This document shows, piece by piece, positions 9,487 through 20,545 of a stretch of 64,000 nucleotides of DNA; the first letter of the stretch is position 1; each line of letters begins with the position of its first letter. Source of the stretch: a bacterium (GTDB lineage Bacteria > Zhuqueibacterota > QNDG01 > JAFGCO01); NCBI GenBank assembly GCA_016932575.1, contig JAFGCO010000017.1, positions 1 to 64,000 of the forward strand, written 5' to 3'. Made by a program: the position numbers and the translations under genes. The notes beneath the pieces are model-generated. The model was given only the letters and a program-made list of their open reading frames with translations. It had not been told where the DNA came from and did not search any database.

Positions 9487-9834
9487 GGTCGTTGAGTCGC
9501 AGAGCCTTAGAGTCACAGGGTCATAGAGTCTTAGGGTCGTTGGTTGAGTGACGGAAACGGAGCATGGGAGAGACGGAGAAACGGAGAAAAAGAATCAAGA
9601 AACAAGAATCAAGAAAAAAAATGAGTAAATGAGTAAATGAGTTCCCTTCATTCCTGCCGCCGTGGGAATCCATTCTATTTGTGTATTTGGTGGGGAGAAG
9701 TGGTGGACTCATCTACCCATATACACATTTACCCATCTACTAATTCTTTGCGGTCTGCTGTCCGTAGTCTTTAAGATGAGTCTTAGAGTCATAGAGTCAT
9801 TGGGTCACAAGAATCAAGATTCAAGAAACAAGAA
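9487..9834. repeat. Modular intergenic repeat, copy 1 (modules A-B-C-D-A-C)
   Basis: This fills the gap between the amidase and murI, starting 2 bases after the stop codon. Module A (9487-9548, again 9776-9806) is a degenerate 7-8 base repeat around GAGTCATAGGGTC. Module B (9550-9588) repeats ACGGAG. Module C (9589-9618, again 9807-9834) repeats AAGAATC/AAGAAAC. Module D (about 9620-9742) begins with ATGAGTAAATGAGT and ends in ACTCATCTACCC plus a related ATTTACCCATCTAC, so its ends are imperfect inverted repeats. The same modules recur at 47636, 48709 and 53561. I see no convincing gene in it. Confidence 0.85.
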
Positions 9835-9905
9835 GCCGGCAACCAGTAACTCGCATATGCAGGTTTGACTGTTCAGTAAGACCATGATTTAAAAGGAATA
9901 CGAAT

Positions 9906-10757
9906 GTGAGTGATTCACGGCCGATAGGTATATTTGATTCAGGGATTGGAGGACTGACGGTTGTGCATGAAGTGTTTCGGCAATTACCGGATGAATCCGT
10001 TGTCTATTTTGGAGATACAGCCCGGGTGCCTTACGGAACCAAATCTGCTCAATCGGTTCAACGTTTCGCTATGCAGGATGCCATGTTTTTATTAAAATAT
10101 AATGTAAAAATGATTGTTGTCGCATGTCATACCGCTTCAGCTATAGCATTGAATTTATTGTGTGATCAATTGAGCCTGCCGGTTTTTGGCGTCACTGAGC
10201 CGGGGGGAAAAGCCGCATTGAAACAAACCCGAAATGGCAAGATTGGTGTTATTGGCACGCGTGGTACGATTCACAGCAAAGCGTATGACCGGTACATGAA
10301 TGCCCTTCATCCCGATATTTTTTTAATGACGCAACCCTGCCCGTTATTTGTCCCCCTGGCTGAAGAAGGCTGGATGGATACAGATGTTACGGAGCGGATT
10401 GCTCAAATTTATCTGTCTTCCATGAAAAGGGCCGGTATCGACACGCTGATTCTGGGCTGCACCCATTATCCATTATTAAAGGGTGTGATTCAGCAGGTTA
10501 TGGGTTCAGACGTGATTTTAATCGATTCGGCCGAAGAAACTGTCCGCTCTGTGAAACAGGTGTTACAAAAAAAACAAATGAACAATCCGGGGCAGCGAAA
10601 GCCGATTCATCGGTTTTTTGTCAGTGATATTCCCGATCAGTTTCAGGAGATCGGCGAGCGTTTTTTAGGTTGTACCCTGAGCCCGGTTGAGCAAGTCGAT
10701 ATGGAAGTTATTGAAATGCTTAAAATCTCTAAAATATCTTCAATGAAAATAGAATAA
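9906..10757 (+). CDS. murI: Glutamate racemase
   Basis: 283 residues, slightly longer than the usual 255-275. It interconverts L- and D-glutamate for peptidoglycan synthesis. The N-terminal IGIFDSGIGGLTV signature and YFGDTARVPYG are present. The two catalytic cysteines are Cys74 (VACHTAS) and Cys185 (LGCTHYP). The start is a GTG at 9906 with a GGA-type Shine-Dalgarno (AAAAGGAAT) 9-10 bases upstream. It is probably cotranscribed with nothing else, since 514 bases without a gene follow. Confidence 0.96.
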   Translation: MSDSRPIGIFDSGIGGLTVVHEVFRQLPDESVVYFGDTARVPYGTKSAQSVQRFAMQDAMFLLKYNVKMIVVACHTASAIALNLLCDQLSLPVFGVTEPGGKAALKQTRNGKIGVIGTRGTIHSKAYDRYMNALHPDIFLMTQPCPLFVPLAEEGWMDTDVTERIAQIYLSSMKRAGIDTLILGCTHYPLLKGVIQQVMGSDVILIDSAEETVRSVKQVLQKKQMNNPGQRKPIHRFFVSDIPDQFQEIGERFLGCTLSPVEQVDMEVIEMLKISKISSMKIE

Positions 10758-11271
10758 AGTGAATGCAGGATCATTTAAGCCTGATTCTGATGGATGAAAA
10801 AATATGGTAACATCAATAAAACATGTGAGAAAAACAACTCATGCTTTCGGAAAATAGGGGTTGCAAAATATCCATAAAAAATATATATTAAAAGTCTAAA
10901 AATCGAGTCTGCCAGATACGATTAGGACAGAGGACATATCGATCATTCCAAATTTGTATTTATATGATAGGCAGGCGGAGAAATAATTCCTCAAAATCAC
11001 TGTGCAGAATGAGAGATAATATATAGGGAAGGGATTTTTATGATTCATCCGGGTGGATATATTGAATACTAAAAGATGGCATATTCATCCAAATTTTATG
11101 GCGGAATGATTTCTGTGAGAGAATATTCATGTAAAATTAATTTTTCCATTATCAGTTTTTGTTAGTGGAGAATTTAAGACCGTCCATTTCTGATTAAAAA
11201 TGATTTATATGATTCAATTGTCTATTTAAATCGGGTAGTTTATATCCATTAAAGATGTGTAGGAGAATTCA
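10758..11271. other. 514-bp gene-free region upstream of secD
   Basis: AT-rich, with no open frame having a Shine-Dalgarno and no family resemblance. There is a possible weak promoter at 10861-10889 (TTGCAA, 17 bases, TATATT) and a better one just before secD. I see no strong hairpin, tRNA or member of the modular repeat family. ATTCATCC occurs twice (near 11043 and 11083). It could be a decayed gene or a long leader; nothing in it can be assigned. Confidence 0.5.
11218..11246 (+). promoter_or_regulatory. Candidate sigma70-type promoter of secDF
   Basis: TTGTCT (11218-11223), a 17-base spacer and TATATC (11241-11246) lie 26 bases before the secD ATG. This would give a short leader that still contains the AGGAG ribosome site. 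Match to consensus is moderate. Confidence 0.4.
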
Positions 11272-13182
11272 ATGAAAGGCAAAACTCTGTTTAAAACAAT
11301 ACTTGTGGCTTTTCTCGTGGGCTGGGCGCTCATTGCATTATGGCCGACTTATAAGTTACAGACATTGTCGCCAGAACAGCAGAAAGCGCTCGATGCAAAA
11401 GGCGAATTAATGCCCCTCCTTGAAAAAGGTATTCGATTGGGTCTCGATCTTCAGGGTGGTATGTATTTAACGTATGAAATTGATCTTCCTGAACTGTTTG
11501 CCCAGATCGCAGAAAATAAAGATCCTATTTTTGATGAAATCATGTCGAATGTGCGCGAGGCATTGAATATTCGAGCAGAAGATTTTTTAACAATTCTTGC
11601 AGATGAATTTAAAACGCGGGACATCCCTTTGCATCGTTACTGGGGTAATCGGCGGGATTCGGATGCGAAAGTGAAAGATTTTCTAGAAGATCAGGCGAAA
11701 GATGCCATGGACCGTGCCATGCAAAAACTGCGCAACCGGATTGATCAGTTCGGTGTGGCTGAACCCAACATTCAAAAAGTTGGTGGCCGGCGCATTCTCA
11801 TCGAACTTCCGGGCATTACTGATCAAGACCGTGCAAAAGAATTAATCGGTAAAACTGCCCTTCTGGAGTTCAGTTTGGTCAAGGATGCACGTGTCGTTAT
11901 GGAGACGATTGAAAAAATCGATCAGGCTGTTGCCAGAAAGCGTAAGGGTGAATCAGTCGAAGATATGGAGCTGTTGCCGAAAGATTCCACTGAAGCAGTG
12001 GCTGAACAAAAAGAAAGCAAGGACAAAGCGGTGTCTGTCAGTGAATTATTCGGGGAGAAAGATGTGGAAATGGATATGAATACGACCGAACCTGACACGG
12101 CCTTGCTTGTGGATGAAGATTTATTTGAGGAAAATCCTTTTATTGCGCTGCTGCGCAATACGAAGGGCAGGGATATAGCCGTTCCTGTTGAGAATATCCG
12201 CGCAGTGAAACGGATTCTTGCACAAGAAGAGATCCATCGGTTCATTCCTTCGGATGCCGTGTTCCGATGGAGTGCGGAAACTTTCAGTATCGATAATAAA
12301 CAGTATCGTGAACTCTATCTGCTCAAGAAAGAGCCGGCCCTTCTGGGCAAACATGTGACCGATGCACGTGTTACCATTGGCAGCGGTGTCACGAGTCAGG
12401 GAAAGCCTGTTGTAAATTTTGCATTGGATCCCCAGGGCCGGCGTGTATTCAGCAGAGTAACAGGTGCAAATCTGGATAAACGACTGGCCATTATTCTGGA
12501 CAGCATGGTCACTTCTGCGCCTGTTATCCAGAGTAAAATTCCGGACGGCCGCGGCCAGATTACCGGGATACCAAATATGGATGAAGCAAAAATGACAGCC
12601 ATCGTGCTTCGTGTAGGAGCGCTTCCAGCGCCTCTTCGTGTCATTGAAGAAAGAACAGTCGGTCCTTCTCTGGGTATGGATTCTGTGAACAGCGGTAAAA
12701 TGGCTGCTCTTATTGGCTTTGGCATCGTCGTTGTATTTATGATTATTTACTATCGGATGGCGGGATTGATTGCCAATATGGCACTGTTGCTGAATATTAT
12801 ACTGCTTATGGCGATGCTGGCTCAATTCGGCTTTACACTGACCTTGCCCGGAATTGCAGGTATTGTTTTAACGATTGGTATGGCTGTGGACGCCAATGTG
12901 CTGGTATTTGAACGTATTCGGGAAGAGCTTAAAACCGGTAAAACAGTGCGTGCATCCATTGATTCAGGATACAGTCAGGCCTTTAAAACCATTTTGGACG
13001 CAAACATCACGACATTGTTGACTGCTGTGGTACTCTACCAGTTTGGTTCGGGACCGATACGGGGATTTGCCGTGACATTAGCGATAGGTATTATTGTCAG
13101 TATGTTTACAGCATTAGTGGTCACCCGGATGATTTTCGATGGAATGACTTCCAGAAGAGTTATGAAAAAATTAAGTATTTAA
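11272..13182 (+). CDS. secD: Protein translocase subunit SecD, with an acidic insertion
   Basis: 636 residues against about 610-615 in E. coli. It is the inner-membrane partner of SecF that helps pull exported proteins through SecYEG using the proton or sodium gradient. TM1 is followed by GLDLQGGMYLTYE, a large periplasmic P1 domain, and five C-terminal TM helices with GMAVDANVLVFERIREEL and LDANITTLLTAVVLY. Residues about 213-289, in the periplasmic region, are highly charged and low-complexity and look like an insertion. An AGGAG Shine-Dalgarno precedes the ATG. secF follows after 25 bases. Confidence 0.96.
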   Translation: MKGKTLFKTILVAFLVGWALIALWPTYKLQTLSPEQQKALDAKGELMPLLEKGIRLGLDLQGGMYLTYEIDLPELFAQIAENKDPIFDEIMSNVREALNIRAEDFLTILADEFKTRDIPLHRYWGNRRDSDAKVKDFLEDQAKDAMDRAMQKLRNRIDQFGVAEPNIQKVGGRRILIELPGITDQDRAKELIGKTALLEFSLVKDARVVMETIEKIDQAVARKRKGESVEDMELLPKDSTEAVAEQKESKDKAVSVSELFGEKDVEMDMNTTEPDTALLVDEDLFEENPFIALLRNTKGRDIAVPVENIRAVKRILAQEEIHRFIPSDAVFRWSAETFSIDNKQYRELYLLKKEPALLGKHVTDARVTIGSGVTSQGKPVVNFALDPQGRRVFSRVTGANLDKRLAIILDSMVTSAPVIQSKIPDGRGQITGIPNMDEAKMTAIVLRVGALPAPLRVIEERTVGPSLGMDSVNSGKMAALIGFGIVVVFMIIYYRMAGLIANMALLLNIILLMAMLAQFGFTLTLPGIAGIVLTIGMAVDANVLVFERIREELKTGKTVRASIDSGYSQAFKTILDANITTLLTAVVLYQFGSGPIRGFAVTLAIGIIVSMFTALVVTRMIFDGMTSRRVMKKLSI

Positions 13183-13207
13183 TATAACCTATGGGAAAGG
13201 GATATCT

Positions 13208-14131
13208 ATGCAGTTTTTCAGAACCCCCAATATCAATTTTATACAAAAACGGCGGACGGCCTATGTTATCTCCGGTGTTTTGGTTCTATTTGGGATCGTA
13301 TCCATTTTCAATTTGAATTTGGGTATTGATTTTAAAGGCGGAACGTCAATTGTTCTGCAATTTGAAGATAAAGTGACCGTTTCTGAATTGCGAAATGCTT
13401 TGGCTGTCGGGGATTTTGGCAATATTGAAATAAAACATTTCGGCAGCAGGAATGAAGTGTTGATTTATGTGGAACAGAAGAAAGATGTGAGCGCTCAGGA
13501 AATGGCTGTCAAGGTGGAAAGTGCAATACAGGAGGTGATGCCTGATAAAGAGTATCAGCGGATAAAGTATGATACGGTAGGACCAAAAATCGGGGAGGAG
13601 CTTCGCAAGTCAGCTGTATTAGCAATTCTATTTGCCCTGTTTCTGATTTTAATATATATTGGCTGGCGTTTTGAACTTGTTTTCGCAATTGGGGCTATCA
13701 TTGCTTTATTCCATGACGTGCTGATCACGATCGGGATTTTCACAATGCTCAATTTTGAATTGTCTTTAAAAGAGATAGCTGCCTTTTTAACGATTGTCGG
13801 TTACTCTTTGAATGACACGATTGTTGTATATGACAGAATCCGGGAAAATTTGAAAATATTGCGCAGTGAAGATTTAGGCGCCATTATTAACCGTTCGATC
13901 AATCAGTGTCTCAGCCGGACGGTTGTCACATCACTGACGACTTTTGTTGTTGTTGCTATATTGTTTATCATCGGGGGGGGTGTGATTCGCGGTTTTGCGT
14001 TTGCGATGATGGTGGGTGTTGTGGTGGGAACCTATTCATCCATATTTGTGGCCAGCCCTCTTGTATTGGAATGGCAGAGCCGGCATGGGGGCAAAGGCAA
14101 ATTAAGGATGATTAAAAGAAAAAGAAAGTGA
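13208..14131 (+). CDS. secF: Protein translocase subunit SecF
   Basis: 307 residues, a normal length. TM1 is followed by GIDFKGGTSIVLQFE, a small periplasmic domain and five TM helices. The conserved GYSLNDTIVVYDRIREN (TM4) and TSLTTFVVVAILF segments are intact. It forms the SecDF complex with the gene immediately upstream, and heavy use of export in this organism fits the many secreted proteins in the window. GGGAAAGGG before the ATG serves as ribosome site. Confidence 0.96.
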   Translation: MQFFRTPNINFIQKRRTAYVISGVLVLFGIVSIFNLNLGIDFKGGTSIVLQFEDKVTVSELRNALAVGDFGNIEIKHFGSRNEVLIYVEQKKDVSAQEMAVKVESAIQEVMPDKEYQRIKYDTVGPKIGEELRKSAVLAILFALFLILIYIGWRFELVFAIGAIIALFHDVLITIGIFTMLNFELSLKEIAAFLTIVGYSLNDTIVVYDRIRENLKILRSEDLGAIINRSINQCLSRTVVTSLTTFVVVAILFIIGGGVIRGFAFAMMVGVVVGTYSSIFVASPLVLEWQSRHGGKGKLRMIKRKRK

Positions 14132-14160
14132 GTTTTGATATAACAGTGAATTTTAGTCCA

Positions 14161-14183
14161 CCGGTATCATATTAAAATACCGG
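14161..14183 (+). promoter_or_regulatory. Small hairpin just before the STAS gene's ribosome site
   Basis: CCGGTAT (14161-14167) and ATACCGG (14177-14183) pair with a 9-base loop. The right arm runs straight into the GGGGAGGG Shine-Dalgarno. It could be a weak secF terminator (no T run) or could tune translation of the next gene. Confidence 0.35.
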
Positions 14184-14193
14184 GGAGGGTGCT

Positions 14194-15808
<1,615 letters not shown>

Positions 15809-16013
15809 GGAAAGCCGGAATGCTTTCTTTGTTTGTCCTTGTGATTCATTCAAGTTTTTAATAGATCTTATTAATAAAATAATTGATATAAAACAAAATA
15901 ATAAACCGAGATTATTCGTAAAATAAACGATTATATAATAAAATATGTTTATTTAAGGTATATTATTTGTAGTAGATTTAATTTTTAGAATTTATGCATA
16001 AAGGGAATTTTTC

Positions 16014-16042
16014 TTGACAATTTAATAAAGTTTCCCTATGTT
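16014..16042 (+). promoter_or_regulatory. Strong sigma70-type promoter of the surface-apparatus operon
   Basis: TTGACA (16014-16019), a 17-base spacer and TATGTT (16037-16042). The -10 box overlaps an upstream in-frame ATG at 16038, which argues that translation starts at 16083 instead. The preceding AT-rich stretch may act as an UP-like element. Confidence 0.6.
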
Positions 16043-16082
16043 TTTAAAAATCAGTCATGTGTATCCTTTGGAGGCCTTTCAT

Positions 16083-19000
16083 ATGAAACAGGGAAGGTGG
16101 ATTTCTTTTTTATGTGTTATGGTCGTTCTCTGGCCGTTTTTCAATAATATTCATGCACGTGAACGAAATTTTTATATACAAGCACGAAGATTGGATAATC
16201 CGAAAAGAACGATCTTGCCAGATCCGTATAAAGATACGTTGACTGTGTGCGAGATGCTTCCGATTGAAGTTTTTGTTGTCTTTGAGAATAAAGATGGTGA
16301 ATCCTATGAATGCAGTCTGGTTTATGAAGATAATGTTGATCTTCCTTTATACTTTGGAGAATGGCAAGATATAAAAATAGTCTCAAATAAAAAAGAGCCT
16401 GTGGATACGCTTCGGAATATTCTTTATCTCCGGCCGAAGCAGCCGGGCTATCTCGAATTTGAAATTTCGGGACGCCTGACAGAGATATGGGGCAGTACAC
16501 GATATAATAGTAAGTATTCTCTGACGTTTCAATTATTAATTAACGAAGCAGATTCCAGTATGGTGCCTGTTTTGATGCCGGATTCTGCAGAAGCCGCATT
16601 GGGATATGATTCGGGCAGTACCAAAACCATATCCTGGAAACCGGCCACAGGATATGCTGACGGATTTTCACAGGAAGCCTATGCCTTTTCAACCAATGAT
16701 CCGAGTACTCTCTTAGAATCGGCCCGTCGTCTTTATCGTTTGTCCGGTCTGGGCGTAAGAAAAACCACTTTTGAAAATCTTAAAGACGGTGTGGAGTATG
16801 GTTATTTTGCAAAAGTGGACTTTATAACAGATAATGGCCATGTTTCTGTTTATTCAGATCTATATAAGTGTACTCAGGACAATACACCACCTGCAATTGT
16901 AGCAGAACCGATTGTCGTTCCTGAACCGGATGGATACCGGTTATCATGGGACGCTGTTGCGGATACTGTAAGTGGTGTAGACAAATATGTGATCTACCGG
17001 GCATCTGATACGGGTGCTGAAATGCCGGTTGATACTCTTCAATCCAACGGCGAGCCTTTTTATATATGGACCGATGAAGATGTTGATGCTACCATCAAAT
17101 ATTATTATCGTGTGCGTGCAGTGGATCGCGTTGGAAACGTCGGTGAAGGTATTCGAACAAAGGCAGTCGATTCGAATGCAGAATTGCCAACAACCCAGGA
17201 AAAATCTTATCCGGAAGAAGAGCTGAACGATGACAGAGAAGTCAAATATGTCGCCAGTTCAATGGATACGATTTCGCTTTTACATCCCATCAATCTGGAC
17301 AGTGTCCGGGTTATTTCAGTCCGCGATGACAAAGCCTTTTTTACGCATCCGTCTGACTTGGATATGCGTGTATTCGACAGTCAAATCATTACTGCACCTT
17401 TTCCTCCCTTTTGGGTATTCGATTACGGGTATAAAGGGCAGATACAAACACAATCCGACGGAATGGTTGAAAAAGGCCGGGGCAGAATGATAGATTTGAA
17501 TTTTGTGAATGGCCATACTTATTATCCAATTATTATTTATTACTATAGGCACAACAGAACCGTTATCGATTCACTGATGCCGCGTGTGATGGATTGTTAT
17601 CCTCCCGAAGATGTTCGTAATGTCAATGTACAATCTTTAATCACCGGTGAAGAAAGAAATTATACACAATGGAAAATGCAGCTTTCGTGGGAAAGACCGG
17701 AGCGGGATCAGGGAAGTCCTTTAACAGCATTTCATATTTATCGCCGTCTGGGTGATACAGCGGAATTTTTAAAAATCGCTGAACTGGACGATAAAAAGAT
17801 TTCATATATTGATGAAAGTCTGAAAACTCTGAGCAATCCAGCGAATCCGTTGGCGGCATATCGTGTTGTGGCAATTGACAGTGTCGGGCATCAGCGTGAT
17901 GTAAACACGTGTGCATGGGAAGGATCAGACAGAGTTTTGAATGCACCAGAATTCAGTTTTATTATCAGGTCTTCTTTTGAAACACTGATTCGCGATACCC
18001 TGTATACACATGCCGATTCAGTGAATTTGGCATTTCAGAATTTTGACTGGTCTGCACCAAACCAGCTGATTGTATCAGTCAATGATCAAAGCCGTATCGT
18101 GCTGAATCCCAAAACGGGCTTGGTACCCATTGCATTGGATACGGCCGCTTTTACTTCGGTCATTCGACTTCGCGCAATATACAAGGGAGGAAGGTCGAGC
18201 CTTTGGTCTGAACCCATGATTGCAGTGCAGGATACGGTTCCGCCTTCTGTGCTCAATGCCCAAAATTACCCTGATTCATCATTTGGTTATATCTACCTTC
18301 AATGGGATCGTACGTCAATGGCTGTGGACAGGTATGATATTTTCAGATCAGCGGATGGAAATAAATTTTCCAAAGTTGATACAGTGCCTGCCAGCAGGGA
18401 TACACTCAATTGGACAGACCAGGATTTATTAGACGCCTATCATTATTATACATACAAAGTACAGCCTTATGCAAAAACAGGCCGCCAGGGACCGTTTTCC
18501 AATGAAGACAGTGACTTTTGCAATCGTCCCCCTGTTATTTATAAGCATTCTGTGAAAGACCGTAACAATGGACAATTTGAAATTCAGATCATATGGAATA
18601 GGGGATGGCCTGTAGGTGTTTCCAACAGTTTTGTCACCGATGTATATATTTATAAAGACTATTTGAATCAGGCACTGTTGCCCGGAGTTGTTTCTACAGA
18701 ACCGAGAGACACTTCGTATGTATTTTATGATGCGTTTTTACGGCATAATTATATTTTTCAGTTACAGGAAAAACTGGATGATGATTCACTGAACCGATCC
18801 AGCGGCCTTTCCCTGCCATATACAGTTTCATTAAAAAAGATTGAAATGGAGGCTTTAACCCAGCCGCATAAAAAAATCTTTTTGGCCTGGGATCATCAGG
18901 TAACAGATACTTTGGATGTTTCTGCTTTCCATCTGATTCGGTCTGAAGATAATCAAGTGGGGCTTGACACGCTTCTTTCTCCCGATCAGTATACATTTAT

Positions 19001-20459
19001 GGATCAGGATATGTCTTTAAAGCATAATCATTTTTATACATATCGATTGGTGGCGCTCAATCAATATCATCAGGTATTGGCGGCCAATGATACAACAGTA
19101 TTGTGCGATTCGGGTCGCGTATATATTCCCACCATTGATACCATGCCGCTGTACTTTAATCAGCGAGTGATTCCGATTTGCTGGTATTGGGAGAAAAATG
19201 GAGCCGTCGACACGACAACAACCCGGGGTGCAAAAAATCTGATTTTACAGATCAGTACCAAATCCAATTTTCCCTTGAGCCCGGCAGGACAGACCGTTAC
19301 GTATGAATTTGCGGCCAACGCAAAGGAGCGATGCGGTAATTTTACTATTCCTGAAAATGCCGGTAATGTAAACACTCAGCTTTTTATCCGTATGTATGCC
19401 CAGGATAAATGGGAAAATCCGGTCCCTTTAATTGAGTCAAATCGCCAGACCACAATGTATGATGCAGTCGAACCTCTGCCGGTTGATTCTTTTAAGGTTG
19501 CACAGGTCCGGTCTCTGGATATCGCAAAAGATACTGTGGTGGTTCAATTAACATGGGATGATTACAGTCTGCTGGATGACAATGATTTGATTTATAATGT
19601 GACTCAATATCGTATTCTTCGCAAAGCGGACGGTCAGGAGACCATTGCCGGAGAAAAGACTGCAGTATTTCAACAGATGTCTTATTCATTTTTAGATACC
19701 GTGCAGAATCGCCGCTATTCGTGGCGTCTGGTATCCGTTGATGCGGCAAATAATGAAACCACCAACGGTTGGATTCAAGCCCCGGTATACATTGAGACAC
19801 CGGATATATCAAGTTTAAATCCTTTAGGCTTTCGCTCCTGCAAGGTTCAGGGTTTATCAGATCATGTTCAGGAATACACTGTGGAAATTGCGATGTTTGA
19901 AAATCATTTCAAACAGGCATATGAGTTGGATGATGAGCAGTTGGATTTTCTGCTTTGCCGCAGTCCCTGGCTTCCCGTTCGGCAGGATACATTTTCCTGT
20001 ACATCGGGGTGGGGTGAATACTTTAGTATGGATACGACCTATTTTCGTATCAAGGGCAGATATGGCGAGGATTGGGAAAGCGGATGGTCTGATGTTAAAA
20101 TATATGATCAGAGCATGGATAAAGAAGGGGGTGAAAGTGGTATCCTGTCAGAATCCGGAATACCCGATCAGTTTGTGATTTCACCGAATTATCCCAATCC
20201 CTTTAATCTGGTTACTTCTATCCGATACGGATTGCCAGAAAGCGGTCATGTCATGATTCGTATTTTTAATTACAGAGGAGCGCTTGTGCGAATTCTGACG
20301 GATGAAGATCAATCAGCCGGTTTTCATTGCTTAAACTGGAACGGAATCAGTCAAATTGGGACATTGGCTGCAAGTGGCGTCTATGTATGTGAAATACGGG
20401 TTGAAACCGAAACAGGAGTCCTGCATCGATCCCGGATGAAAATGATGTTATTGAAATAA
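16083..20459 (+). CDS. Giant secreted fibronectin-III protein with C-terminal sorting domain
   Basis: 1458 residues. The signal peptide is MKQGRWISFLCVMVVLWPFF... with a GGAGG Shine-Dalgarno 8 bases before ATG 16083. A series of Fn3-type beta-sandwiches follows, seen in repeated blocks of the type V-D-x-Y-x-I-Y-R...TFxDxx(L/V)...YxYRVxAVD (for example around residues 275-375, 545-615, 735-805, 950-1015 and 1150-1235). The end (about 1365-1458) is a FlgD-like/type IX-like sorting domain: NYPNPFNL, IFNYRGALVRIL, LAASGVYVCEIR. It is the first gene of a nine-gene operon that also encodes an outer-membrane PorV-like protein and an ExbBD-TonB motor. It is likely the main cell-surface or released product. 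No enzyme domain was recognised. Confidence 0.85.
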   Translation: MKQGRWISFLCVMVVLWPFFNNIHARERNFYIQARRLDNPKRTILPDPYKDTLTVCEMLPIEVFVVFENKDGESYECSLVYEDNVDLPLYFGEWQDIKIVSNKKEPVDTLRNILYLRPKQPGYLEFEISGRLTEIWGSTRYNSKYSLTFQLLINEADSSMVPVLMPDSAEAALGYDSGSTKTISWKPATGYADGFSQEAYAFSTNDPSTLLESARRLYRLSGLGVRKTTFENLKDGVEYGYFAKVDFITDNGHVSVYSDLYKCTQDNTPPAIVAEPIVVPEPDGYRLSWDAVADTVSGVDKYVIYRASDTGAEMPVDTLQSNGEPFYIWTDEDVDATIKYYYRVRAVDRVGNVGEGIRTKAVDSNAELPTTQEKSYPEEELNDDREVKYVASSMDTISLLHPINLDSVRVISVRDDKAFFTHPSDLDMRVFDSQIITAPFPPFWVFDYGYKGQIQTQSDGMVEKGRGRMIDLNFVNGHTYYPIIIYYYRHNRTVIDSLMPRVMDCYPPEDVRNVNVQSLITGEERNYTQWKMQLSWERPERDQGSPLTAFHIYRRLGDTAEFLKIAELDDKKISYIDESLKTLSNPANPLAAYRVVAIDSVGHQRDVNTCAWEGSDRVLNAPEFSFIIRSSFETLIRDTLYTHADSVNLAFQNFDWSAPNQLIVSVNDQSRIVLNPKTGLVPIALDTAAFTSVIRLRAIYKGGRSSLWSEPMIAVQDTVPPSVLNAQNYPDSSFGYIYLQWDRTSMAVDRYDIFRSADGNKFSKVDTVPASRDTLNWTDQDLLDAYHYYTYKVQPYAKTGRQGPFSNEDSDFCNRPPVIYKHSVKDRNNGQFEIQIIWNRGWPVGVSNSFVTDVYIYKDYLNQALLPGVVSTEPRDTSYVFYDAFLRHNYIFQLQEKLDDDSLNRSSGLSLPYTVSLKKIEMEALTQPHKKIFLAWDHQVTDTLDVSAFHLIRSEDNQVGLDTLLSPDQYTFMDQDMSLKHNHFYTYRLVALNQYHQVLAANDTTVLCDSGRVYIPTIDTMPLYFNQRVIPICWYWEKNGAVDTTTTRGAKNLILQISTKSNFPLSPAGQTVTYEFAANAKERCGNFTIPENAGNVNTQLFIRMYAQDKWENPVPLIESNRQTTMYDAVEPLPVDSFKVAQVRSLDIAKDTVVVQLTWDDYSLLDDNDLIYNVTQYRILRKADGQETIAGEKTAVFQQMSYSFLDTVQNRRYSWRLVSVDAANNETTNGWIQAPVYIETPDISSLNPLGFRSCKVQGLSDHVQEYTVEIAMFENHFKQAYELDDEQLDFLLCRSPWLPVRQDTFSCTSGWGEYFSMDTTYFRIKGRYGEDWESGWSDVKIYDQSMDKEGGESGILSESGIPDQFVISPNYPNPFNLVTSIRYGLPESGHVMIRIFNYRGALVRILTDEDQSAGFHCLNWNGISQIGTLAASGVYVCEIRVETETGVLHRSRMKMMLLK

Positions 20460-20545
20460 CATTTCTGATTCAATATCGGTCCATGAGAGAAATATATACA
20501 GGAAATAATATATCATTTGTCAAGTTGCTTCAGGGAGAATTATTT

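Noticed and set aside
9487-9834. Possible CRISPR array
   Set aside because: The period is only 7-8 bases, units are degenerate, there are no spacers and no cas genes nearby.
10758-11271. Riboswitch in the leader of secD
   Set aside because: No recognisable conserved core or strong multi-stem structure was seen.
12121-12825. Long antisense open frame inside secD
   Set aside because: It lies opposite a highly conserved gene, has no ribosome site and no recognisable protein pattern; a shadow of the secD codon bias.
16083-20459. FlgD hook-capping protein
   Set aside because: The C-terminal fold is FlgD-like, but it is the sorting-type domain of large exported proteins; there are no flagellar hook genes.
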